From Metabacillus_B sp050107715 (GTDB lineage: Bacteria > Bacillota > Bacilli > Bacillales > Bacillaceae), in assembly GCF_050107715.1 (NCBI RefSeq), contig NZ_JBNILN010000001.1:124001-188000 (forward strand): a DNA stretch of 64,000 bases, in the 5' to 3' direction. Position numbers and translations under genes: made by a program. The notes under the pieces were generated by a model. It was not told the DNA's origin. It worked only from the letters and a program-made list of their open reading frames with translations, and did no database searches. Shown piece by piece: positions 15,751-23,990 of the stretch (positions are counted from its first letter, which is position 1; every line of letters begins with the position of its first letter).

Positions 15751-16239
15751 TCACCTTTTTTCAAGCTCTGTATTACGGCGCTGTATCCTTTTCAGCATGT
15801 CATTCAGTGACTGTTTTATTTCCCCTTCATCCCGGCGCTCAATGGCATGTTTTAACTCCTGTGCAGCCTTTTTCCGGTCACGGTGATGTCCGCCAATTTC
15901 TTGCTTGCTCTTCCTCCATGCCTGCAGATTCCTGCGGATCTCTGCGTCTGATAAATTCTGTTCCTTCCAGCTTTTTTTTAACTCCAGCAGCTCCATGCGA
16001 TCCTTTTTATAATCTTTATGAAGCTTTTGTTTGATCCGGTCCCTTTCTTTCAGTGCCGCTTCCCATTCCCGCACCTTTTCGGGTGTATATGTTCTCACAA
16101 GACCCATCAGCTCCTGCTGTTTCTGACTTTTAAAACGTTCGTGCTGCCTGAGGCCTTCTTCTCCTCCCTGTGCAGCTGAAACAAAGCCCGGCAGGCAAAG
16201 CGCCAGCACCAATCCGATTAGAAGCCACATGTTTTTCAT
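15751..16239 (-). CDS. Secreted charged helical protein, Spy/CpxP-like (paralogue 2)
   Basis: 162 residues. A signal peptide (MKNMWLLIGLVLALCLPGFV, cleavage likely after VSA) is followed by a charged helical mature part. It aligns with the neighbouring protein over its second half: YTPEK, NLSDAEIRRN, AIERRDEGEIKQSLNDML and IQRRNTELEKR. The two arose by tandem duplication. The start at ATG 16239 follows AGAGAGGAAGTGTAAAGCG; the longer frame to 16293 would destroy the signal peptide. First in the order paralogue 2, paralogue 1, cssR, cssS, all in one direction. Confidence 0.72.
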   Translation of the reverse strand: MKNMWLLIGLVLALCLPGFVSAAQGGEEGLRQHERFKSQKQQELMGLVRTYTPEKVREWEAALKERDRIKQKLHKDYKKDRMELLELKKSWKEQNLSDAEIRRNLQAWRKSKQEIGGHHRDRKKAAQELKHAIERRDEGEIKQSLNDMLKRIQRRNTELEKR

Positions 16240-16439
16240 CGCTTTACACTTCCTCTCTATAGTGATCCTGCTCCTATAGGATTTGCTGTTCATGTCTGGA
16301 AAATTATGTGGAATTGTGTGATTTGCCGCTTTTTAAGAGCCCGGCACTCGACATGGACTGCAGCCCCCCCTTCTTTTTGTTGATTTTTACAAACAGATTA
16401 CGCATACTTTAGCTAACAACTCGTTCGGGAGTGAAAAAA

Positions 16440-17672
16440 ATGGCAGAGCGATATGATCATCCTTTTATATATCATTTTGACCGGCTTGAAGATATTGCCG
16501 ATAAAATCAGCGAAGTTTTATCCTTGCCGATAACGATTGAAGATGTGAATCACCGGCTGCTCGCATACAGTACCCACGATGAGTGTACAGATCCTGCAAG
16601 GATTTCAACGATTATCGGTCGGCGGGTGCCTGAACGGGTGATCAATAGCCTATGGAAGGATGGGACCATCCCGAAGCTGATGGCTACTAAGGAGCCGATT
16701 CGAGTCAATAAAATTGATGAGGTGGGCCTTGGGAGCCGGGCTGCGATATCAATCTGGAAAAATGATGAAGTGCTTGGGTTTGTATGGGCTCTCGAAATTG
16801 AAAAAAAACTCACCTCTGCTGAGCTTGGTCTTTTGAAAGAAGCGGCAGAAGCGATCAGGAATAAGCTGCTGAATCTTCATGCCACTAAAACTAAGAAACA
16901 GGAGCGAAGCCAGGAAATGTTCTGGAGGCTGCTCACAGGCAATATTCAGTCTGAAAAAGAAATTCAGCAAGGCTTCGGTCTGCTTCATGTAAAGTATCCC
17001 CAAGCCTTTTCTGTGATTCTGTTCACGTTTCCGGAGGAGATTTCCCAGAATGCAGAAAAGCAAATCGATTATTTGCTAAAGACGACCCAGCAGGTTCATG
17101 TTCTCCTCTCAACATCCGACTACAATCAGCTCATCGTTCTTGCAGAGCCGAGGGGGGAACAGGCACTGACCGAGCTGAAGGAATTTTGCTTTTCCACAGT
17201 GAAACAGCTGGACGAACGGTTTGGTCTTCGTCATGCCGAAGCCAGCATAGGCGGTGTTTACCATGACACGGTGAAAATTGAGAAAAGCTACCGTGAAGCC
17301 CTGGCTGTTTCAAAAATCAAGCACCGCTTTCGACAGGAAACCATGTCGCTCACCAGTTTTTCAGAGCTTGGCATTTATCAATATATAGACATTTTATTTG
17401 AGAAAAGAAAGCAGGAGGGATTTGAAAATTATTCTCTGAAAAAGCTGAAGGAATATGATTCGGATCATAAAACGAACTTGATCCAAACACTTGAGGCTTA
17501 TCTCGAAGCCGACAGCAATGTGCATACCGCGGCAAAGCAGCTGAATGTTCATGTCAATACGCTGGGCTACCGGCTGAAACGCATTGGACAAATCGCTGAA
17601 ATTGATTTGCGCAATCCCAATGAAAAGATGACTATTTATCTGGATTTGAAGCTTGAACGAATGTCTTTGTGA
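16440..17672 (+). CDS. adeR: PucR/CdaR-type activator of alanine dehydrogenase (AdeR)
   Basis: 410 residues. An N-terminal GAF-like ligand domain (about 10-140), a GGDEF-like middle domain (DSHASIGG-type segment near 265) and a C-terminal HTH_30 (NVHTAAKQLNVHVNTLGYRL, near residues 365-385) form the PucR-family layout. The gene lies 121 bp upstream of ald, as in B. subtilis, where AdeR activates ald in response to alanine. The ATG at 16440 is chosen because GGGAGTGAAAAAA sits 8 nt upstream; a GTG 9 nt earlier is less well placed. Confidence 0.85.
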   Translation: MAERYDHPFIYHFDRLEDIADKISEVLSLPITIEDVNHRLLAYSTHDECTDPARISTIIGRRVPERVINSLWKDGTIPKLMATKEPIRVNKIDEVGLGSRAAISIWKNDEVLGFVWALEIEKKLTSAELGLLKEAAEAIRNKLLNLHATKTKKQERSQEMFWRLLTGNIQSEKEIQQGFGLLHVKYPQAFSVILFTFPEEISQNAEKQIDYLLKTTQQVHVLLSTSDYNQLIVLAEPRGEQALTELKEFCFSTVKQLDERFGLRHAEASIGGVYHDTVKIEKSYREALAVSKIKHRFRQETMSLTSFSELGIYQYIDILFEKRKQEGFENYSLKKLKEYDSDHKTNLIQTLEAYLEADSNVHTAAKQLNVHVNTLGYRLKRIGQIAEIDLRNPNEKMTIYLDLKLERMSL

Positions 17673-17793
17673 AATCTCACAAAGACATGTAAACCCTTTC
17701 TCTTTTTTAGACAAACCAAATTAGTCTGGCAGGTATTATACTAATAGAAGAACTCATACTAACTATTATCTGACATTAAAGGAGGAAGGGTTC

Positions 17794-18924
17794 ATGATCA
17801 TTGGTGTACCCAGAGAAATTAAAAATAACGAAAACCGCGTTGCGCTTACTCCAGGAGGAGTGGTTCAATTTGCTGCAGCCGGCCATCGTGTTCTAGTAGA
17901 GAAGGAAGCTGGAGTGGGAAGCGGCTTTACTGATGACGCGTATCTTGAAGCAGGTGCAGAGCTGGTCGAGCTTGCTGCGGATGTATGGGCACAAGCAGAC
18001 ATGATAATGAAAGTGAAAGAACCGCTTCAGCCTGAGTATGACTATTTCCGCGAAGGGTTAATTCTGTTCACCTATCTCCACTTGGCGGCGGAGCCGGAAT
18101 TGGCACTGGCACTTAAACAATCCGGAGTCATTTCGATTGCGTACGAAACGGTTTCAGCCGGCCGCACACTTCCGCTGCTTACGCCTATGAGCGAGGTTGC
18201 CGGAAGAATGGCCGCACAGATCGGGGCACAATTTCTCGAAAAACCAAAAGGCGGCAAAGGAGTCCTGCTTGCCGGAGTACCTGGTGTAAGCCGCGGGAAA
18301 GTAACCATTATCGGCGGCGGCGTCGTTGGTACAAATGCAGCAAAAATGGCCGTTGGCCTTGGTGCGGACGTAACCATCATCGATTTAAGCGCAGACCGTC
18401 TGCGCGAGCTTGATGACATCTTCGGCACTAAAATTAAAACGCTGATGTCTAACCCTGTTAACATTGCCCATGCTGTTGCGGAATCCGATCTTCTCATCTG
18501 TGCTGTTCTCATTCCGGGAGCAAAAGCCCCTACACTCGTAACAGAGGAAATGGTAAAGAGCATGCAGCCAGGTTCAGTAATCGTTGATGTCGCGATTGAC
18601 CAGGGCGGTATCGTGGAAACAGTCGATCATATAACAACTCATGACCAGCCAACCTATGAAAAACATGGTGTTGTTCATTATGCTGTTGCCAATATGCCTG
18701 GAGCTGTTCCAAGAACCTCCACTTTAGCCCTTACGAACGTAACAGTTCCTTATGCCCTGCAAATTGCAAACAAAGGGGTATTTAAGGCGATCTCTGAAAA
18801 TGTAGCGCTTAAAGCAGGATTGAATACAGCTAAGGGTGAAATTACCTATGCTGCTGTCGCCAGAGATCTTGGCCATGCATACGTCCCTGTAGAAGTTGCA
18901 TTGAATAAAGAGCTTGCCATCTAA
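17794..18924 (+). CDS. ald: Alanine dehydrogenase
   Basis: 376 residues. It catalyses NAD-dependent deamination of L-alanine to pyruvate, needed for growth on alanine and for sporulation. Motifs are the N-terminal GVPREIKNNENRVALTP with substrate-binding Arg, the catalytic Lys in MKVKEP, His in YLHLAAE, the Rossmann loop IIGGGVVGTNAAKMA and the AIDQGG segment. Full family length. AAAGGAGGAAGGGTTC precedes the ATG. The upstream region has a TATACT at 17737-17742 but no good -35, which fits activation by AdeR. Confidence 0.97.
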   Translation: MIIGVPREIKNNENRVALTPGGVVQFAAAGHRVLVEKEAGVGSGFTDDAYLEAGAELVELAADVWAQADMIMKVKEPLQPEYDYFREGLILFTYLHLAAEPELALALKQSGVISIAYETVSAGRTLPLLTPMSEVAGRMAAQIGAQFLEKPKGGKGVLLAGVPGVSRGKVTIIGGGVVGTNAAKMAVGLGADVTIIDLSADRLRELDDIFGTKIKTLMSNPVNIAHAVAESDLLICAVLIPGAKAPTLVTEEMVKSMQPGSVIVDVAIDQGGIVETVDHITTHDQPTYEKHGVVHYAVANMPGAVPRTSTLALTNVTVPYALQIANKGVFKAISENVALKAGLNTAKGEITYAAVARDLGHAYVPVEVALNKELAI

Positions 18925-18938
18925 TAGGCCGGCAATTA

Positions 18939-18976
18939 AAAAGGAAGGATCTCATCACCTTGAGCTCCTTCCTTTT
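18939..18976 (+). terminator. Terminator of ald
   Basis: A long stem: AAAAGGAAGGA pairs with TCCTTCCTTTT around an inner CTCA/TGAG. Confidence 0.88.
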
Positions 18977-19022
18977 CTTATAGGGGCTAAATGAGATAAA
19001 CTAGCATGCGGAGGTGGTTCCA

Positions 19023-19469
19023 ATGGCAGAACACCGCTTTTTGCTTCAAGCAGACTGGCCGGGCGGCCGGAACAGTGTAGGTGAGATCAAAGCCGGCAAT
19101 TTACACACGAAAATCTCCATCCCCCCTGAAATGGACGGCCCGGGTGTGGGGACAAATCCTGATGAGATGCTTTTAGGAGCTGCAGCAACCTGTTATATCA
19201 TAACTCTGGCAGCGATGCTTGAAAGAAGCGCTATTAAAGTCGATAGCCTCTCAATGGAATCTGAAGGAATCGTAGAGGTTGAAAAAGGTGTCATTACGTA
19301 TAAAAAAATGATCCATAAACCTATGCTGATTTTAGCAGATGCAGCGGATTATAAACAGCTGGAAATGGCACGCAGGCTCACGGAAAAAGCAGAGCAGTCG
19401 TGCATGATCTCCAGGGCTGTGCAAGGCAATGTTGCAATTGAACTGGAGGCGCGCGTTTCAAAGAAATGA
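19023..19469 (+). CDS. OsmC-family peroxiredoxin-like protein
   Basis: 148 residues. The two redox cysteines of OsmC/Ohr proteins are in GAAATCYIITLAAML and EQSCMISRAV. These enzymes reduce organic hydroperoxides, usually with dihydrolipoamide as donor. The start at ATG 19023 is chosen because GGAGGTGGTTCCA precedes it. It stands alone between the ald terminator and its own strong terminator. The sequence seems nearer to the general OsmC/SACOL1771 group than to classical OhrA, so the preferred oxidant is unsure. Confidence 0.82.
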   Translation: MAEHRFLLQADWPGGRNSVGEIKAGNLHTKISIPPEMDGPGVGTNPDEMLLGAAATCYIITLAAMLERSAIKVDSLSMESEGIVEVEKGVITYKKMIHKPMLILADAADYKQLEMARRLTEKAEQSCMISRAVQGNVAIELEARVSKK

Positions 19470-19510
19470 ACACGCTTTACGCTTTGATTCATGCGTTCCC
19501 ACAGAATGCA

Positions 19511-19547
19511 AAAACCCCCGGATAGCTATAGCCATCCGGGGGTTTTT
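19511..19547. terminator. Terminator after the OsmC gene
   Basis: A perfect stem AACCCCCGGAT/ATCCGGGGGTT with a T-run on the plus strand. It may also serve the convergent kinase gene. Confidence 0.9.
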
Positions 19548-19562
19548 CCTCTCTGCCCGGTG

Positions 19563-21338
19563 TTAGATAAATCTTTTTTTAGCTTCTTCTATTGGATCCA
19601 GAGGCAGCTGGATAGTGACTGTTGTCCCTTTCCCCAGTTCACTTTGAAATTGAATTGTGCCTCTGTGCTCTTCCTTGACAATTTTGTAGCATACCGTTAA
19701 ACCAAGTCCTGTTCCCTTTTCTTTTGTCGTGAAAAAAGGTTCTCCCAGCTTTTCAATCCGTTCCGGTTCAATTCCGCTGCCTTCATCCTTTAGTATGAAC
19801 TGGGCGTATCCATCGGCTGCCATCGCGCAATGAATCGTCATTGTCCCCCCGAATTCCATCGCTTCGATTGAGTTTTTCACCAAGTTAAGGAATACTTGCT
19901 TTAAGTGATTTTTGTTGCACAGGATGTAAAGTTCCGGATCCGCATGCAGGGAAAACTGAACATACGCGGCTTTTGCCGTTTCCTCCAGTAACAGGAGGAC
20001 ATCCTCTATAATCTCCTTTGCTTTTTCTTTCTTAAAGGATTTTCCCTGAGGCTTGGCAATCAGCAATAGCTCATCAATGACTTCATTGATACGGTCGATT
20101 TCCTCTGCCATGACCCGCAAATGATTTTTATGCTTAAGGTTTTCATCCTCGCCTAAAAATTGTACGAAGCCCTTTAACGAAGTAAGAGGATTTCTAATTT
20201 CATGGGCTACACCTGCTGCAAGCTCCCCTACTACGCTCATCTTCTCCGTTTTAAGGATGTATTCTTCATCCCGTTTCCGCTGGCTGACATCATTTCCGAT
20301 ACACAACAGCAACTGCTTTCCTTCTAGGGTAACCGGAATCTTCAGCACTTCAACCCACCTGGTTTGCCCATTTAAATCGATAACCTTCTCAAGCTTTTCA
20401 TATTTTTGTTTTATGCCAAGAAGAACCTTCTTCTCTTCCATCTCTATTTTTACCGCCTGAACACTTCTCGGGTTCAGTTCAAGATCCGTTTTATTCAAAA
20501 TTTCCGATACATTTAAACTGTAAAGGTCCGCCATTGCATCATTTGCTATAACAAATTGATGATCTGCATTCTTCACATAAATGTAACTCGGGTTTAAATT
20601 CATGATTGTATGAAGCAGGTTTTTCTGTTCTTTTAATCCCCTGTTTAAATTTTGAATAAGAGCAATAAAAATGAGCAGGGTAAGCAGCACAGAAGAAAAT
20701 CCCGACACAAAAAGCGGAAGTACCTTGTATCCGCTGAGCAGCCCAATGCTGATCACGATAAAGATCGTCAGACTTAAATACATACTGAATAAACGCTGTT
20801 CCTTCACAACGAAAAACATAGAATAGATGATTAATAAGAAGGCGGTAATAAGCGTTAAAGAGCTGTTAAGAACAAACAGCCACTGATACTCTCCGAATAT
20901 TGGATAATAATGTACAGGAAATTGCTTTCCCTGACTGTAAGTTTCCAGGCCTTTTATTCCTAAAGGAGTGTTGCTGATTGCATAAACAACTGCACTTAAT
21001 GAAAAAGAACTTACACATAAAAGCCTCAGCACCCATTTAATAAGCTTCCTTGAAAAAACACTGCTTTTGCTGTAGCGCGTAAGAAGAATATACATGAGAT
21101 AGCAGACCATCGGGAAATTAAAAATCAGGCCGAAACGGAATAAGGTAAAGGATTGTATTGCCTGATCATGTGTAAATAATTCTACCCCATACAAAATTGA
21201 TATATCGAATTGCCAAAAGGCCAGAAGCACTAAAAAGCTGGCCGCGATATAAAAAAGAGGAGTGCGGTTGTGAAAAAGAATCAGAACACCTAATACGAAA
21301 GGAATGATCGCAATGATTGCCAATAACGTAAAATACAT
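19563..21338 (-). CDS. 7TM-PAS sensor histidine kinase, sporulation-kinase type
   Basis: 591 residues. Seven or eight membrane helices fill residues 1-230 (a HisKA_7TM-like input). A PAS domain follows (about 245-350; NPSYIYVKNADHQFVIAN, RTLVDVEVLKIP-like core), then HisKA with the phospho-His in GVAHEIRNPLTSLKG (near 378) and HATPase with NLVKNSIEAM, DEGSGI and GTGLGL boxes. The kinase core is of the KinA/KinB-like family that feeds the Spo0 phosphorelay. No response regulator is adjacent, as expected for such orphan kinases. I do not assign a kin letter. Confidence 0.82.
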   Translation of the reverse strand: MYFTLLAIIAIIPFVLGVLILFHNRTPLFYIAASFLVLLAFWQFDISILYGVELFTHDQAIQSFTLFRFGLIFNFPMVCYLMYILLTRYSKSSVFSRKLIKWVLRLLCVSSFSLSAVVYAISNTPLGIKGLETYSQGKQFPVHYYPIFGEYQWLFVLNSSLTLITAFLLIIYSMFFVVKEQRLFSMYLSLTIFIVISIGLLSGYKVLPLFVSGFSSVLLTLLIFIALIQNLNRGLKEQKNLLHTIMNLNPSYIYVKNADHQFVIANDAMADLYSLNVSEILNKTDLELNPRSVQAVKIEMEEKKVLLGIKQKYEKLEKVIDLNGQTRWVEVLKIPVTLEGKQLLLCIGNDVSQRKRDEEYILKTEKMSVVGELAAGVAHEIRNPLTSLKGFVQFLGEDENLKHKNHLRVMAEEIDRINEVIDELLLIAKPQGKSFKKEKAKEIIEDVLLLLEETAKAAYVQFSLHADPELYILCNKNHLKQVFLNLVKNSIEAMEFGGTMTIHCAMAADGYAQFILKDEGSGIEPERIEKLGEPFFTTKEKGTGLGLTVCYKIVKEEHRGTIQFQSELGKGTTVTIQLPLDPIEEAKKRFI

Positions 21339-21492
21339 GTTGGTTTACACTCCATTAAATCTTCACGGATTTGAATAACTGACAGTATGCCAGCATAATT
21401 ATTATACCAGTCTATGTAAGGTTTAGCGCCCCCTAAATGAAAGCTTTTTAAAATTTCAAGTATTATTTTTTTCCAATTCAACATTTACTTCT

Positions 21493-22101
21493 TTAGTCCC
21501 ATGAAAAACGCTCTTCCTCCCATGGATTCCCATTCATATGGTAGCCGTTTTTCTCCCAAAATCCAGGGTGATTATGCTCTGTAAATTGGATCCCTCTCAG
21601 CCATTTAGCACTTTTCCAAAAATAAAGATGAGGAAATACAGCCCGCAGCGGATAGCCATGCTCGGGTGTTAACGCTTGACCGTCATGAGAATGGGCAAGC
21701 AGACTCATATCCTGTAAAAAATCCTCAATTGCAACGTTAGCCGTCCAGCCTTCTTCAGCATGAAGCATGACAAACCTTGCTCTCTCATTCACTCCCGCTG
21801 CCTCTGCGATGATTTTAGTCTTTATGCCGGACCACTCATTATCGAGTCTTGTCCAGCCCGTTACACAGTGTATGTCATTTCCTAAAGTCGTTTGCGGATA
21901 GTTCATCAGGTCAGAAAAGCTTAAGAGGAGCGGCTGATCCACCAGCCCATAAACTTGAAGGTTCCAGCGGTTTAAATCAGGGTATTCCGGTACACTGCCT
22001 GCATGCAGAACGGGAAATTTCTTCGTCACGTGCTGATTGGGAGGAACCCTCTCTGAATCAGTATGGGCTCTGGGTTTTCCAAAATACAATCTGCTCACCA
22101 T
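21493..22101 (-). CDS. yuiH: Sulfite-oxidase-like molybdopterin oxidoreductase (YuiH)
   Basis: 202 residues, covering only the molybdopterin-binding domain of the sulfite oxidase family. The Mo-ligand Cys is in DIHCVTGW, near residue 80; RAVFPHLYFWKSAKWLRGI is the family's C-terminal core. No signal peptide or Tat motif is seen, so it is cytosolic. The substrate is unknown. It is transcribed divergently from the bioY gene, with the BirA operator between them, as in the yuiGH pair of B. subtilis. BirA might therefore also affect yuiH. Confidence 0.85.
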   Translation of the reverse strand: MVSRLYFGKPRAHTDSERVPPNQHVTKKFPVLHAGSVPEYPDLNRWNLQVYGLVDQPLLLSFSDLMNYPQTTLGNDIHCVTGWTRLDNEWSGIKTKIIAEAAGVNERARFVMLHAEEGWTANVAIEDFLQDMSLLAHSHDGQALTPEHGYPLRAVFPHLYFWKSAKWLRGIQFTEHNHPGFWEKNGYHMNGNPWEEERFSWD

Positions 22102-22106
22102 CCTTT

Positions 22107-22138
22107 ATGTTAACCTTTGTTTAATTTAAGTTGACAAT
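22107..22138. promoter_or_regulatory. BirA (biotin repressor) operator
   Basis: An inverted pair, ATGTTAACC at 22107-22115 and GTTGACAAT at 22130-22138, separated by 14 bp, gives the Bacillus BirA half-site arrangement TTGTTAACC-N14-GGTTGACAA with few mismatches. The right half contains TTGACA, a probable -35 element of bioY. BirA with biotinyl-AMP bound here would block transcription when biotin is plentiful. Confidence 0.82.
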
Positions 22139-22196
22139 GCGTTTTTCATCTATTAGTCTATATACAAAAGTCTACTAGTGTAAAGGGGATTATGGT

Positions 22197-22790
22197 ATGG
22201 GCAAAAAATTTAGAACAATTGATATCGTTTTAGCGGGGATGTTTGCTGCATTGATGGCAGTAGGAGCCAACCTGACCTCCTGGCTTCCTTTTCTTCAGGT
22301 GGCAAACGTACCATTATCAATGGCTCCATTTTTCTGCGTGCTAGCCGGGCTCCTGCTGGGTAGCCGGCTAGCCGCATTTTCAATGATTGTCTACGCGCTG
22401 ATCGGTGCTGCAGGGGCCCCTGTATTCGCCGGTTTTTCTTCCGGGTTCGGAGTTATTTTAGGACAAACCGGCGGATTTATTCTCTCCTACATAATCGCTG
22501 CTTATGCTGCAGGGAAAATCATTGAATGGAATAAAGACCCTAAACCTCCTGCTTTTATCGCTGCATCTTTCGCAGGAATCCTTATCATTTATCTTTTCGG
22601 CACGACTTACATGTATGCCGTATTAAATTATGTGCTTAGCACGAAGCTTTCCTACTTGGCTGCCTGGCAAATCATGGCCTGGTTTGCTGTAAAGGATATT
22701 GTTTTCACTGTATTTGCCGGAGCCATTGCACCGCGTATATACAAACAAGTAAAAAAGGGATCCGGAAGCATGACACGCCGGGCTGCCTAG
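22197..22790 (+). CDS. bioY: BioY-family biotin transporter S component (YuiG)
   Basis: A 197-residue protein with about six membrane helices. The BioY pattern is present: ALMAVGANLTSWLPF near residue 20, VPLSMAPFFCVLAGLLLG, GAAGAPVFAGFSSG near 65-80 and the GGFILSYIIAAY segment. BioY binds biotin and works with a shared ECF module (EcfT plus two ATPases) encoded elsewhere. AAAGGGGATTATGGT precedes the ATG. The upstream BirA operator independently supports biotin as the ligand. It is the yuiG position. Confidence 0.9.
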   Translation: MGKKFRTIDIVLAGMFAALMAVGANLTSWLPFLQVANVPLSMAPFFCVLAGLLLGSRLAAFSMIVYALIGAAGAPVFAGFSSGFGVILGQTGGFILSYIIAAYAAGKIIEWNKDPKPPAFIAASFAGILIIYLFGTTYMYAVLNYVLSTKLSYLAAWQIMAWFAVKDIVFTVFAGAIAPRIYKQVKKGSGSMTRRAA

Positions 22791-22946
22791 CTTCCTTAGC
22801 TATGTGACAGATCCCGGGAACATAATGAGCCTTCAAGAGCCGCCGTTTTATCTCAACTTAAGGGAGAAGCGGCTGCCTTGTCCGGGAGGGGGAAACCATA
22901 CAAAACAAGGAAACGGGATGTTTAATATCCGCCTCTTGAGAACCTG

Positions 22947-23389
22947 CTAATCTCCTCCGCCATCCGTTCCATCGGAAGAACTTCTATCAAGGCTAAAGGC
23001 ATGCAAGTCAATCATTTCTGCAAAAAGGTCCAAAGATCTGCCAGCTGCTCCTTTAGCAAATCTCCATCCTGTTTCCAACAGTGCCAGTTTATCCTTACTC
23101 CTCTTGCTTTCAGCCAAAGTGATGAATTCCTCTTCCGTTTTAAGCTGGAACGAGCCTCATCAGCGCTCCTGTGCGGTGATCTTCCTGCACATCTCCAAGA
23201 AATGCTTCCCTCATCATTTTGCTGAGAACTTCTGCAGCCATCACATCTTTAGTAACGGTTACTTCATATACGAAAATCCGTTTTTGGATCAAATCGGGAC
23301 TGTAATCCGCATCTATCCGAATGGGTTCCAGCTGAAAAAAATGATCCGGAATGCAATCAATCAAGATCTTTACATAACAGCCTCATCAT
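22947..23389 (-). pseudogene. Decayed gene of unknown function
   Basis: Codon-like sequence runs across three frames on the minus strand. One frame (23364-23140) reads FFQLEPIRIDADYSPDLIQK then VYEVTVTKDVMAAEVLSKMM and ends early. A second (about 23150-22947) continues with FQLKTEEEFITLAESKRSKD and GWRFAKGAAGRSLDLFAEMI to a TAG at 22947. A short third frame from ATG 23389 could be the original N-terminus (MMRLLCKDLD). At least one, probably two, frameshifts are needed to join them. I do not recognise the family. The stretch 22791-22946 upstream of it holds an AGCCGC/GCGGCT hairpin without a T-run and nothing else. Confidence 0.5.
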
Positions 23390-23629
23390 CCGGACCCTAT
23401 CCCCTGTTAATCCTTCATTCTGTTATTATACCCCAGCCCGCCAGATAACTGGAAAAATTAAAAACAAATCATATTGCTTCTGTCTGCATATAATATCCCA
23501 TGTAATTTTTAAACAAAACGGGTTGAATTACCCTGGAAATTGAGGTAATCTATTAACTATTGCCGCTGGAGGTATAAACAGAGCTCTAAAATGGCATAAT
23601 GCAAGTATTGGAATAAAAGAGGTGAGATC

Positions 23630-23794
23630 ATGCCTGGATTAGCAATTAAACGCTATTTTCTAAGTGAACTGGACCGCGAACAATTCGAAAACGAAGTACT
23701 GCACCATACCCCGTCTGCTGCAGACTATTTGTTCGACTGGGACGATGCTGAACTGATGGACGCATGGAAGAACATACAAGCAAAAGCATTGTAA
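23630..23794 (+). CDS. Small hypothetical protein, 54 aa
   Basis: A short gene with AAAGAGGTGAGATC before ATG and a strong terminator 15 bp after the stop, so it is very likely expressed. The protein begins MPGLAIKRYFLSELDREQFE and is acidic and soluble, with an aromatic acidic patch (DYLFDWDDAELMDAW). No family recognised. Confidence 0.7.
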   Translation: MPGLAIKRYFLSELDREQFENEVLHHTPSAADYLFDWDDAELMDAWKNIQAKAL

Positions 23795-23809
23795 ATAATA
23801 CTAATGATA

Positions 23810-23838
23810 GACCGCCGTGCTTCGGCGGTCTTTTTTTT
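23810..23838 (+). terminator. Terminator of the 54-aa gene
   Basis: A GACCGCC/GGCGGTC stem with a 7-nt loop and eight T. Confidence 0.92.
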
Positions 23839-23899
23839 AGATATGCTTTTTGCTTTTCTATTACACTCTGAAACATTAAGCCGGCCGCTCATTCAATGG

Positions 23900-23930
23900 A
23901 AAAAAGGGCCCTTCTGAGAAAGGCCCTTTT
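23900..23930 (-). terminator. Terminator of yuiF
   Basis: An AAAAGGGCC-type stem with a T-run on the minus strand, 60 bp after the yuiF stop. Confidence 0.75.
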
Positions 23931-23990
23931 CCAATCATGGCTTTAGCAAGATTTTATATATAGTCTGGCTGCACAGACGATATACCGAAA

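Noticed and set aside
23104..23448. Plus-strand frame of 114 codons.
   Set aside because: It is antisense to the decayed minus-strand gene, Cys/His/Ser-rich as shadows often are, and lacks a ribosome site.
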